From: CAVRRZ01 sp963723745
Lineage (GTDB): Bacteria > Actinomycetota > Actinomycetes > Mycobacteriales > Geodermatophilaceae
Assembly (NCBI GenBank): GCA_963723745.1
Contig: CAVRRZ010000005.1
Span: 496,001-560,000 of the forward strand
Direction of reading: 5' to 3'
DNA: 64,000 nucleotides
Under the pieces are notes generated by a model. That model was not told the origin of the DNA, did not search any database, and saw only the letters and a list, made by a program, of their open reading frames with translations. Below are positions 47,710-57,739 of this stretch, one piece after another; positions within the stretch are counted from its first letter, which is position 1; each line of letters starts with the position of its first letter. The position numbers and the translations under genes were made by a program.

Positions 47710-49821
47710 ATGACCCAGGTATGGCCCGGCAGTGCCTACCCCCTCGGGGCCACGTACGACGGCACCGGCACCAACTTCGCGATCTTCAGCGAGGTGGCCG
47801 AGAAGGTCGAGCTCTGCCTGTTCGACGACGAGGGCAACGAGGAACGCATCCGGCTGCCCGAGATGGACGGGTTCGTGTGGCACGCCTTCCTCCCCGGCAT
47901 CCACCCGGGGCAGAAGTACGGCTTCCGCGTGCACGGCCCGCACGACCCCGCCCAGGGACTGCGCTGCAACCCGAACAAGCTGCTCCTCGACCCGTACGCC
48001 AAGGCCATCGACGGCCAGATCGACTGGGATCCCTCGGTGTTCGGCTACGACTTCGAGACCAAGGAGCGCAACGACGACGACTCGGCGGCGCACATGCCGA
48101 AGTCCGTCGTCGTCAATCCGTACTTCGACTGGGGTGTCGACCGGCCGCCGAGGACGCCCTACAACAAGACGGTCGTCTACGAGGCGCACGTCAAGGGCCT
48201 GACGATGACCAACCCGCGCATCCCCGAGGAGCTGCGTGGCACGTACGCCGGCGTCGCGCACCCGGCGACGATCGAGCACCTCACCGAACTGGGGGTGACC
48301 GCCCTCGAGCTCCTGCCGGTCCACCAGTTCGTGCAGGACGACACGCTCCAGCAGAAGGGCCTGCGCAACTACTGGGGCTACAACACGATCGGCTTCTTCG
48401 CCCCGCACAACGAGTACGCCAGCGACACCACCGCCGGCCAGCACGTGCAGGAGTTCAAGGGCATGGTCCGCGCCCTGCACGACGCGGGCATCGAGGTCAT
48501 CCTCGACGTCGTCTACAACCACACCGCCGAGGGCAACCACCTCGGTCCCACGCTGTCGTTCCGCGGTATCGACAACCGCACGTACTACAAGCTCGTCGAG
48601 GGCGACGAGCAGCACTACATGGACTACACCGGCACGGGCAACACGCTCAACGTCCGGACGCCGCAGGCGCTGCAGCTGATCATGGACTCGCTGCGGTACT
48701 GGGTCACCGAGATGCACGTCGACGGATTCCGCTTCGACCTCGCCTCGGCACTGGCGCGGGAGCTGCACGAGGTCGACCGGCTGGCGACGTTCTTCGACCT
48801 GGTGCACCAGGACCCCGTCGTCAGCCAGGTCAAGCTGATCGCCGAGCCGTGGGACGTCGGCGAAGGTGGCTACCAGGTGGGCAACTTCCCGGCGCTGTGG
48901 ACCGAGTGGAACGGCAAGTACCGCGACACCGTCCGCGACTTCTGGCGCGGCGAGGGCGGGACGATCGGCGAGTTCGCCAGCCGGCTGACCGGCTCGGCCG
49001 ACCTCTACCAGCACTCCGGACGGCGCCCGGTCGCCAGCGTCAACTTCGTCACCGCTCACGACGGGTTCACGATGCGCGACCTCGTCTCGTACAACGAGAA
49101 GCACAACGAGGCCAACGGCGAGGACAACAACGACGGCGAGAGCCACAACCGCAGCTGGAACGGTGGCGTCGAGGGCGAGACCGACGACCCGGAGATCCTC
49201 GCGCTCCGGGCCCGCCAGCAGCGCAACCTGATCACCACCCTGATGCTCAGCCAGGGCGTACCGATGCTCCTGCACGGCGACGAACTGGGCCGCACGCAGA
49301 AGGGCAACAACAACGGCTACTGCCAGGACTCGGAGCTGACCTGGATCGACTGGGAGAACGTCGACGAGGGGCTGCTCGAGTTCACGAAGACCGTCACGCG
49401 GCTCCGCTCGGAGCACCCGACGTTCCGCCGGCGCCGGTTCTTCCACGGTCGGCCGGTGCGCCGCGGGCACGGCGAGCCGGTGCCCGACCTGGACTGGCTC
49501 ACGCCGGAGGGCGAGGCCATGGGCGACGAGGACTGGGACGTCGGCTACGCCAAGTCGCTGGCCGTCTACCTCAACGGCCTGGGCATCCGGGAGATGGACG
49601 AGCGCGGCGAGTACGTCAAGGACGACCACTTCTACCTGGCGTTCAACGCCCACCACGAGCCGATCGAGTTCACGCTGCCGAGCTCGGACTACGCACAGAC
49701 GTGGACGGTCGTGCTGAACACCGCCGAGATGCACGAGGTGCAGGCGACCGAGCTCAAGCCCGGTGACGCGGTGACGGTGGACGCCCGCGCCATCGTCGTC
49801 CTGCAGGCGCCCGCGCTGTGA
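47710..49821 (+). CDS. glgX: Glycogen debranching enzyme GlgX
   Basis: GH13 isoamylase-type enzyme that hydrolyses alpha-1,6 branches of glycogen, releasing malto-oligosaccharides for TreY. 703 residues: N-terminal CBM48-like domain (YPLGATYDGTGTNFAIFSEV), then the barrel with DVVYNHTAEGNHLGP, the nucleophile Asp in HVDGFRFDLASAL (about 343), the acid Glu in LIAEPWDVGEGG (about 379) and the third Asp in FVTAHDGFTMRDL (about 451). The ATG at 47710 follows AGAAGGAA. Its stop overlaps the treY start (GTGA). Confidence 0.97.
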   Translation: MTQVWPGSAYPLGATYDGTGTNFAIFSEVAEKVELCLFDDEGNEERIRLPEMDGFVWHAFLPGIHPGQKYGFRVHGPHDPAQGLRCNPNKLLLDPYAKAIDGQIDWDPSVFGYDFETKERNDDDSAAHMPKSVVVNPYFDWGVDRPPRTPYNKTVVYEAHVKGLTMTNPRIPEELRGTYAGVAHPATIEHLTELGVTALELLPVHQFVQDDTLQQKGLRNYWGYNTIGFFAPHNEYASDTTAGQHVQEFKGMVRALHDAGIEVILDVVYNHTAEGNHLGPTLSFRGIDNRTYYKLVEGDEQHYMDYTGTGNTLNVRTPQALQLIMDSLRYWVTEMHVDGFRFDLASALARELHEVDRLATFFDLVHQDPVVSQVKLIAEPWDVGEGGYQVGNFPALWTEWNGKYRDTVRDFWRGEGGTIGEFASRLTGSADLYQHSGRRPVASVNFVTAHDGFTMRDLVSYNEKHNEANGEDNNDGESHNRSWNGGVEGETDDPEILALRARQQRNLITTLMLSQGVPMLLHGDELGRTQKGNNNGYCQDSELTWIDWENVDEGLLEFTKTVTRLRSEHPTFRRRRFFHGRPVRRGHGEPVPDLDWLTPEGEAMGDEDWDVGYAKSLAVYLNGLGIREMDERGEYVKDDHFYLAFNAHHEPIEFTLPSSDYAQTWTVVLNTAEMHEVQATELKPGDAVTVDARAIVVLQAPAL

Positions 49822-52151
49822 GCTCCACCGACAGCTCCACCGACGGTGCCCGGCGCCGCGAGGCGCCGGCGGCCACCTACCGGCTGCAGTTCCACTCGGG
49901 GTTCGCCCTCGACGAGGCGGCCGGGCTCGCCGGCTACCTGGCCGACCTCGGCGTGACGCACGCCTACGCCTCTCCCCTGCTGCGCTCGGCAGAGGGGAGC
50001 AACCACGGCTACGACACCGTCGACCACGCGCACATCGACGAGGCGCGCGGCGGCCGGCAGGCCTTCGACCGGTTCGTCACCGCACTGCACGAGCGGGGGC
50101 TGGGCCTGGTGCTGGACCTGGTGCCCAACCACATGGGCGTCGCCGATGCCGCGGCCGCGCCGTGGTGGTGGGACGTGCTGCGCCACGGGAGCACCAGTGC
50201 CCATGCCCAGCACTTCGACATCGACTGGGAGGCCGGCGACGGCCGGATCCGCATCCCGGTGCTCGGCTCCGCCGACGACGTCGAGAAGCTCGAGGTGGTC
50301 GACGGGCAGCTCCGCTACTACGACAACCGGTTCCCGATCGCCCCGGGCACGGGCGAGGGCTCACCGCAGGAGGTCCACGCCCGCCAGCACTACGAACTGG
50401 TCGACTGGCGGCGGGCCGACACCGACCTGAACTACCGCCGGTTCTTCGCCATCAACACCCTCGCCGGCCTGCGCGTCGAGGACCCGGCGGTCTTCGACGC
50501 CACCCATGCGCTGGTGCTGGAGCTCGTGGGTGAGGGCGCCGTCGACGGGCTGCGCATCGACCACCCGGACGGGCTCGCCGATCCGCGCGGGTACCTCGAG
50601 CGCCTGGCCGAGGTCTCGGGCGGCCGGTGGACGGTCGTCGAGAAGATCCTGGAGCCCGGTGAGGAACTGCCCGAGGACTGGGCGACCGCGGGCACGACCG
50701 GGTACGACGCCCTGGCCGAGGTCGACGGCGTGCTGGTCGACCCGGACGGCGAGGCTGCGCTCACCGCGCTGGACACCGAGCTCGCCGGGGGCGCCGTCGA
50801 CTACGCGCGCCTGGTGCACGACTGCAAGCGCGAGATCACCGACGGCATGCTCGGCAGCGAGGTCGCCCGCCTGGTCCGGGTCATCGGCGAGCTGCCCGGC
50901 ACGGCCGCCGACGTGGTCACCGAGGCGCTCGCCGAGCTGCTGGCCGCCTTCCCGGTCTACCGCAGCTACCTGCCCGACGGTCGCGAGCACCTCGACGCCA
51001 CCGTGGCCGAGGTCCGGAACCGCCGTCCGGACCTGGCTGCGGCGCTCGACGCGTTGCACCCGGTGCTGAGCCAGGCCGGCAGCGAGGCGGCGACCCGCTT
51101 CGAGCAGACCAGCGGTCCGGTCATGGCCAAGGGCGTCGAGGACACCGCCTACTACCGGTGGGCGCGGTTCGTGATGCTCAACGAGGTGGGCGGGGACCCG
51201 GCGCGCTTCGGGCTGCCGGTCGAGGAGTTCCACGCCGCACAGAAGCACCGGCTCGCGGTCAAGCCGCGGTCGATGACAACGCTGTCGACGCACGACACCA
51301 AGCGCAGCGAGGACACCCGGGCACGCCTGGCTGTGCTGGCGGAGCTGCCCACCGAGTGGGCCGACCTGGTGCGCGGCTGGCTGGACCGCCACCCGCTCGC
51401 GGACCGGCCGCTCGCGCACCAGGTGTGGCAGAACCTCGTCGGCGCCTGGCCGCTGTCCCGGGAACGGGCCCACGCCTACGCCGAGAAGACGGCTCGCGAG
51501 GCCGGGCTGTCGACCCGGTGGACCGACGTCGACGAGGAGTTCGAGGCCGCGCTGCACGCCATGGTCGACGCCGCCTTCGACGACGGGACCACCAACGCGG
51601 AGATCGAGCGGTTCGTCGAGCGGATCACGCCGTTCGGCCGGTCCAACTCGCTGTCGGCCAAGCTGCTGCAGCTGACGATGCCCGGTGTCCCGGACGTCTA
51701 CCAGGGGACCGAGCTGTGGGAGCACTCCCTGGTCGACCCGGACAACCGCCGTCCGGTGGACTACGACCGGCGGCGTCGCCTGCTCGCGTCGCTGGACGGC
51801 GGCACCGTGCCCGACGTCGACGACAGCGGCGCGGCGAAGTTGCTGGTCGTCTCGCGGGCGCTGCGCGCCCGGCGCGACTCCCCCGAGCTGTTCACCGGCT
51901 ACGAGCCGGTGACCGCGTCGGGGGCCGCAGCGGACTGCGTCGTCGCCTACGACCGCGGCGGTGCGGTCGTCGTCGCCACCCGGCGCCCGGCGGCCCTGGC
52001 CGCCTCCGGCTGGGGCGACACGGCGCTGCGGCTGCCGACCGGGGCCTGGCGGGACCTGCTGACCGGGAGCCGGGTGGTGTCGACGGCCGAGGGCGCCCGG
52101 CTGTGCGAGGTGCTGGCCCGGCTGCCCGTGGCCCTGCTCGTCCGCGACTAA
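49818..52151 (+). CDS. treY: Malto-oligosyltrehalose synthase
   Basis: GH13 enzyme that turns the reducing-end linkage of malto-oligosaccharides into trehalose. 777 residues. Motifs: PAATYRLQFHSGFALDEAA at the N-terminus, THAYASPLLRSAEGSNHGYD, LDLVPNHMGVAD, the nucleophile region VDGLRIDHPDGLADP (Asp about 247), VVEKILEPGEELP with the acid Glu, and LSTHDTKRSEDTRARL. The GTG start overlaps the glgX stop by 4 bases, so it is coupled. It normally works with treZ, here 3 kb downstream after two foreign-function genes. A terminator follows. Confidence 0.97.
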   Translation: MSSTDSSTDGARRREAPAATYRLQFHSGFALDEAAGLAGYLADLGVTHAYASPLLRSAEGSNHGYDTVDHAHIDEARGGRQAFDRFVTALHERGLGLVLDLVPNHMGVADAAAAPWWWDVLRHGSTSAHAQHFDIDWEAGDGRIRIPVLGSADDVEKLEVVDGQLRYYDNRFPIAPGTGEGSPQEVHARQHYELVDWRRADTDLNYRRFFAINTLAGLRVEDPAVFDATHALVLELVGEGAVDGLRIDHPDGLADPRGYLERLAEVSGGRWTVVEKILEPGEELPEDWATAGTTGYDALAEVDGVLVDPDGEAALTALDTELAGGAVDYARLVHDCKREITDGMLGSEVARLVRVIGELPGTAADVVTEALAELLAAFPVYRSYLPDGREHLDATVAEVRNRRPDLAAALDALHPVLSQAGSEAATRFEQTSGPVMAKGVEDTAYYRWARFVMLNEVGGDPARFGLPVEEFHAAQKHRLAVKPRSMTTLSTHDTKRSEDTRARLAVLAELPTEWADLVRGWLDRHPLADRPLAHQVWQNLVGAWPLSRERAHAYAEKTAREAGLSTRWTDVDEEFEAALHAMVDAAFDDGTTNAEIERFVERITPFGRSNSLSAKLLQLTMPGVPDVYQGTELWEHSLVDPDNRRPVDYDRRRRLLASLDGGTVPDVDDSGAAKLLVVSRALRARRDSPELFTGYEPVTASGAAADCVVAYDRGGAVVVATRRPAALAASGWGDTALRLPTGAWRDLLTGSRVVSTAEGARLCEVLARLPVALLVRD

Positions 52152-52158
52152 GCCGCAG

Positions 52159-52200
52159 GCGCCTGCTCGGCCATTCGTCCACGAACGGTCGAGCAGGCGC
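52159..52200 (+). terminator. Terminator after treY
   Basis: 11-bp stem GCGCCTGCTCG (52159-52169) and CGAGCAGGCGC (52190-52200), with an inner TTCG/CGAA pair in the loop. It begins 7 bases after the treY stop, closing the glgX-treY transcript before the MFS gene. Confidence 0.75.
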
Positions 52201-52239
52201 GCGATCGATCCCACCGTCCAGGACGCGCCGTCCTGAAGG

Positions 52240-52250
52240 GTTGGACCAAC
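52240..52250. promoter_or_regulatory. Palindrome before the MFS gene, operator candidate
   Basis: Perfect palindrome GTTGG-A-CCAAC, 13 bases before the MFS start. It shares the TTG-x-ACCA core with a second palindrome in front of the FAD hydroxylase gene, suggesting one regulator for both. No regulator gene is next to them. Confidence 0.35.
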
Positions 52251-52263
52251 AAGTCCTTTGCAT

Positions 52264-53487
52264 GTGAAAGTAACTGCCGTGGTGCAGCGGACGGAGCAGC
52301 AAGCAGAGCCGACACGAACCGAGCGCCGCCTCTGGGCGGCGTACCTCTCCGGCGGCTTCGGGCTGAGCATCTCGGCGATGCTGGGCCTGCTCGTGCCCCT
52401 GCGAGCCGACGAGCTCGGCATCGCGATCGGTGCGATCGGCGTCATCGTCGCGGCCCGGTCGCTCGCCGAGACCCTGCTGGCCGTGCCGCTGAGCGAGGTC
52501 ATCGCCCGGCTGGGGACCAAGGGCGCGTTCGTGCTCAGCACCGGCCTCAGCGCGGTCATCGCGGCGGCGTTCACCCTCGCCGAGGGCTTCTGGTCGCTGC
52601 TGCTCCTCAACGTCGCCATCGGTGCGGCGCGGGCGCTCGGGTGGGTCGCGTCGCAGACCTACATCGCCGGCCAGTACGACCCGCTCAACCGGGCGCGGGA
52701 CACCGGCCGGTTCAGCTTCGTCTCCAACGCCAGCCAGATGGTCACGCCGCTGATGGTGGGGGGCGCGGCGGCGGTGTGGGGCTACCGGCCCGCCTTCCTC
52801 GTCGTGGCCGCCTACTGCGCGCTGTGCGCGATCATCGGCCTGCTGCTCGCCCCGCCGCGCAAGCGGAAGGGCGGCGACGACCGGGTGAAGCTCCGCGCGG
52901 CCGCCGGGCTGTTCCGCCTCCCCCGGATCCAGATGGCCATGCTGCTGACCTTCGTCCGGCTCTGGGTGCCCAACATCTGGACGCCGCTGTTCCCGCTGCT
53001 CCTGGTCTCCGCCGGCGGCGCCTCGCCCGGGGTCGCCGGCGCCGTGGTCTCGTCGGCCGCGGCGGTGGCCACGGTGGTCAACCTGTTCACCGGAAAGCTG
53101 TCGCGGTGGGCGAGCCCCGAGGTGCTCTGCACGATCGCGCTGGCGCTGGGCGTGCTCGGCCTGGTCATCGCCCCGTTCGTCGTCTCCGTACCGGCGGCGT
53201 TCGTCTCGGCAGCACTGGTCGGCATCGCGAACGGACTGAGCCTGCCGCTGCTGATCGTGCTGGTGAGCGAGGCCGCGCCGAAGGGCCAGCGAGGGCTGGC
53301 CCTGGCCACCCGTAACGCGGTCAACTCGTTCGCGGCGTTCCTGGGCCCGCTCGGCACCGGCTGGCTGGTCGCCTCGCTCGGCGCCACCACCGCGTTCCCG
53401 GTGGTCGGCGGCGTGGCGGCGGCGCTCCTGGGCGGCGTGGTCGCGCTTCGCCGCCGGGCGCGTGCCGAGCCGGCCGACGTGCACTGA
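52264..53487 (+). CDS. Major facilitator superfamily transporter
   Basis: 407 residues, about 12 membrane segments. MFS features: LWAAYLSGGFGLSISAMLGL for TM1, the loop 2-3 region VPLSEVIARLGTKGAFVLST and the central basic loop PPRKRKGGDDRVK. Start uncertain: GTG at 52264 is used; a TTG at 52258 and a GTG at 52279 are also in frame and none has a clear ribosome-binding site. The substrate is unknown, but pairing with the FAD hydroxylase 70 bases downstream hints at uptake or efflux of an aromatic compound. Lies between treY and treZ, which is unusual. Confidence 0.85.
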   Translation: MKVTAVVQRTEQQAEPTRTERRLWAAYLSGGFGLSISAMLGLLVPLRADELGIAIGAIGVIVAARSLAETLLAVPLSEVIARLGTKGAFVLSTGLSAVIAAAFTLAEGFWSLLLLNVAIGAARALGWVASQTYIAGQYDPLNRARDTGRFSFVSNASQMVTPLMVGGAAAVWGYRPAFLVVAAYCALCAIIGLLLAPPRKRKGGDDRVKLRAAAGLFRLPRIQMAMLLTFVRLWVPNIWTPLFPLLLVSAGGASPGVAGAVVSSAAAVATVVNLFTGKLSRWASPEVLCTIALALGVLGLVIAPFVVSVPAAFVSAALVGIANGLSLPLLIVLVSEAAPKGQRGLALATRNAVNSFAAFLGPLGTGWLVASLGATTAFPVVGGVAAALLGGVVALRRRARAEPADVH

Positions 53488-53515
53488 CCGACCGCGACCC
53501 ACCGGTACAAGGCCC

Positions 53516-53551
53516 AATGGTTTGACCATTCGGTTCCCGGCGTGCTTCATT
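53516..53551 (+). promoter_or_regulatory. Palindromic operator candidate overlapping the hydroxylase promoter
   Basis: AATGGT-TTG-ACCATT (53516-53530) is a perfect 15-base palindrome matching the TGGTnnnACCA pattern of FadR/GntR-type operators. Its right half contains TTGACC (53522-53527), a -35-like hexamer; 18 bases on is TTCATT, then 6 bases to the GTG. A bound repressor would cover the -35. Confidence 0.45.
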
Positions 53552-53557
53552 GCGACC

Positions 53558-55135
53558 GTGGAGAAGCGCTACCAGGTCGTCATCGTCGGCGGGGGCCCCG
53601 TCGGGGTCGGGCTCGCCATCGCCCTCGGACGGCGCGGGGTCGCCTGCGCCGTGATCGAGAAGCGGACCCGGCTCTCGGCCATCCCGAAGGGCCAGGGCCT
53701 GGCCCAGCGGACCATGGAGCACTTCTGGACCTGGGGTGTCGCGGACGACATCCGCGCCGCGCGCACGATGCCCGAGGACCATCCGATCGGCCAGGTGACG
53801 ATCTACGAGAACCTGCTGAGCGAGTTCTGGCACGCCTCGCCCGACCGCTCCGTCGTCCAGGACTTCTACTTCCAGCGCAACGAGCGCCTGCCGCAGTACC
53901 GCACCGAGGAGGTGCTGCGCCGGAAGCTGGCCACGCTGGACAACGTCGATGCGTTCTGGGGCGCGACGGTCACCGACATCGGCCAGGACGCCGACGGCGT
54001 CCGCGTCACCTTCGAGCAGGACGGCGAGCGCACCGTGCTCGCGGGCGACTACGTGGTCGGCTGCGACGGCGCGCACTCGGTGGTGCGCGAGCAGGCCGAC
54101 ATCGCGCGGCACGGCACCGACTGGGACGAGCTCGTCGCGCTGATCGTGTTCCGCTCGCGCGAGCTGCACGAGGCGATGGAGAAGTACCCGCCGCGCTCGA
54201 CGTACCGCGTGATGCACCCCGACCTCAAGGGCTACTGGATGTTCTTCGGCCGGGTCGACGTGGGCGAGGAGTTCTTCTTCCACGCCCCGGTGCCCGCCGG
54301 CACGACGCCGGAGAACTTCGACCCGGTCGCGCTGCTGCACCGCGCTGCCGGCTTCGACTTCGAGGTCGAGGTCGACCACGTGGGCTTCTGGGACCTCCGC
54401 GTCCAGGTCGCCGACCGGTACCGGGCGGGCCGGGCGTTCATCGCCGGCGACGCGGCGCACACCCACCCGCCCTACGGCGGCTTCGGCCTCAACAACGGCC
54501 TCGAGGACGCAGTGAACCTCGCCTGGAAGCTGACCGCCGTCCTGGAGGGCTGGGGCGGTGACGCGCTGCTCGAGTCCTACAGCGTCGAGCGGCAGGCGAT
54601 CTTCCGCGACGTCGGCGAGGACATCATCGGCGGCTGGATCGCCAGCGACCGCGAGTTCCTCGAGAAGCACTCCCCCGAGGCCGACCGCGAGACCTTCGAG
54701 CGCGAGTGGCTCGAAGCGACCAAGGAGTACGGCCGGCGGCTGCGCGACTTCGAGCCGCACTACGAGGGCTCACCGGTCGTCCTGGGCCCGCCCGGATCGG
54801 TGTGCAGCGCCCACGGCGAGCACAACTTCCTCGCCCGGGCCGGGCACCATCTGCCGCCGCGCACCCTGGCGTCGGGCCGCGACGCGTTCGAGGTCCTCGG
54901 CCGGGAGTTCACCCTGCTCGCCCTCGACGCACCGGACGGCGCCACGACCGGCCTCGAGGCCGCGGCCGGGGAGCTCGGCGTCCCGCTGACCGTCGTCCGC
55001 GATGGCGCCGGCGAGGCGGCTGCCTACGGCGCCCGGCTGGTGCTCGTCCGGCCCGACCAGTTCGTCGCCTGGACCGGCGACGAGGCACCCGCGGACCCGG
55101 AGGCGCTGCTGCGCACGGTGACCGGACGCACCTGA
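53558..55135 (+). CDS. FAD-dependent aromatic-type monooxygenase (group A hydroxylase)
   Basis: 525-residue single-component flavin hydroxylase. FAD motif QVVIVGGGPVGVGLAIALG at the N-terminus, the DG motif VVGCDGAHSVVREQA (about 166-180), and the GD motif AFIAGDAAHTHPPYGGFGLN followed by NGLEDAVNLAWKL (about 290-320). A C-terminal thioredoxin-like domain (FTLLALDAPDGATTGLEAAA) is typical of phenol/3-hydroxyphenylpropionate hydroxylases. Ring hydroxylation of a phenolic substrate is likely, but the compound is not known. The GTG at 53558 has no ribosome-binding site and probably begins a leaderless mRNA. Transcribed with or near the MFS gene. Confidence 0.9.
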   Translation: MEKRYQVVIVGGGPVGVGLAIALGRRGVACAVIEKRTRLSAIPKGQGLAQRTMEHFWTWGVADDIRAARTMPEDHPIGQVTIYENLLSEFWHASPDRSVVQDFYFQRNERLPQYRTEEVLRRKLATLDNVDAFWGATVTDIGQDADGVRVTFEQDGERTVLAGDYVVGCDGAHSVVREQADIARHGTDWDELVALIVFRSRELHEAMEKYPPRSTYRVMHPDLKGYWMFFGRVDVGEEFFFHAPVPAGTTPENFDPVALLHRAAGFDFEVEVDHVGFWDLRVQVADRYRAGRAFIAGDAAHTHPPYGGFGLNNGLEDAVNLAWKLTAVLEGWGGDALLESYSVERQAIFRDVGEDIIGGWIASDREFLEKHSPEADRETFEREWLEATKEYGRRLRDFEPHYEGSPVVLGPPGSVCSAHGEHNFLARAGHHLPPRTLASGRDAFEVLGREFTLLALDAPDGATTGLEAAAGELGVPLTVVRDGAGEAAAYGARLVLVRPDQFVAWTGDEAPADPEALLRTVTGRT

Positions 55136-55208
55136 CACACGAGGGTTGAGCCGCCCCGGAGCGGGCAGGATGAGCCGGCCCGATCCCGTCCGCTCCGGAG
55201 GCGCCCGC

Positions 55209-56965
<1,757 letters not shown>

Positions 56966-56967
56966 CG

Positions 56968-57690
56968 ATGCGCCGGCTGTTCCCCGGACCGGGCGACGTC
57001 CCGGACGACCTGGCGCTCGTCGAGGCGTACCGGCGGCCTGCAGGGCGTGCGCTGCGGATGGACTTCATCACCTCGCTCGACGGTTCCGTCGCCGTCGACG
57101 GCCGCAGCGCGGGTCTCGGCTCGCCGGGCGACGAGCGCGTGTTCCGCAGCCTCCGCGCGCTTGCCGACGTCGTGCTGGTCGGTTCCGGGACGGCGTCGGC
57201 CGAGGGCTACCGGCCCGTGACGGCGAGCTCGGCCGTCGGGCGGCTGCGCGAGTCGATCGGCCGGCCGCCCACGGTGCCGATCGCGGTGGTCTCCCGCCGC
57301 TGTTCGCTGGCTCCCACCGACCGGCTCGCCGTGCCGGGAACCCTGCTGATCACCTGCGCGGCCTCGGACGACGACCGGCGCGCCGCGCTGGCCGACGTGG
57401 GCGTGACGGTGCTGGTCTGCGGGGAGGACGACGTCGACCTCGCCCTGGCGCTGGACCGGCTGGCCGAGCGGGGGCTGGAGCAGGTGACCTGCGAGGGCGG
57501 GCCGCAGCTGCTGCGCACCGCACTGGCGGCCGGGGTAGTCGACGAGCTCGACCTGACCCTCGCGCCCGTCCTCGTGGGCAGCCCGCAGCGGCTGATCGAC
57601 CGGCCGCTGACCGCCGTCGTCGGCGCCGGCCTGGAGCAGTTGCTCGAGGAGGACGGCGTGCTCTTCGCGCGGTACGCCGTCACCCGGTAG
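56968..57690 (+). CDS. Pyrimidine reductase family protein (RibD C-terminal domain)
   Basis: 240-residue protein with the RibD C-terminal/dihydrofolate-reductase-like fold, which uses NADPH. Motifs: ALRMDFITSLDGSVAVDGRS near residue 30, DVVLVGSGTASAEGYRPV, VPIAVVSRRCSL, QVTCEGGPQLLRTALAAGV and DELDLTLAPVLVG. No deaminase domain, so it is not a full riboflavin RibD; stand-alone members are annotated in many actinobacteria and their substrate is unsettled. The ATG is 2 bases after the treZ stop, so it is in the treZ operon. Confidence 0.88.
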   Translation: MRRLFPGPGDVPDDLALVEAYRRPAGRALRMDFITSLDGSVAVDGRSAGLGSPGDERVFRSLRALADVVLVGSGTASAEGYRPVTASSAVGRLRESIGRPPTVPIAVVSRRCSLAPTDRLAVPGTLLITCAASDDDRRAALADVGVTVLVCGEDDVDLALALDRLAERGLEQVTCEGGPQLLRTALAAGVVDELDLTLAPVLVGSPQRLIDRPLTAVVGAGLEQLLEEDGVLFARYAVTR

Positions 57691-57739
57691 CGCGGTCCAG
57701 GGTTGCCGCCGCCGCCCGGGCCCGGCACCGTGGCCCCCT

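Noticed and set aside
45127..49734. A 1535-codon minus-strand frame running from uvrB through glgX
   Set aside because: Only the part to 47247 is uvrB. The rest is the antisense of glgX and a stop-free gap, with no family similarity.
52258..55135. Mobile-element origin of the MFS/hydroxylase cassette
   Set aside because: No integrase, transposase, terminal repeats or target duplication were seen at either edge, so only an insertion by recombination is suggested.
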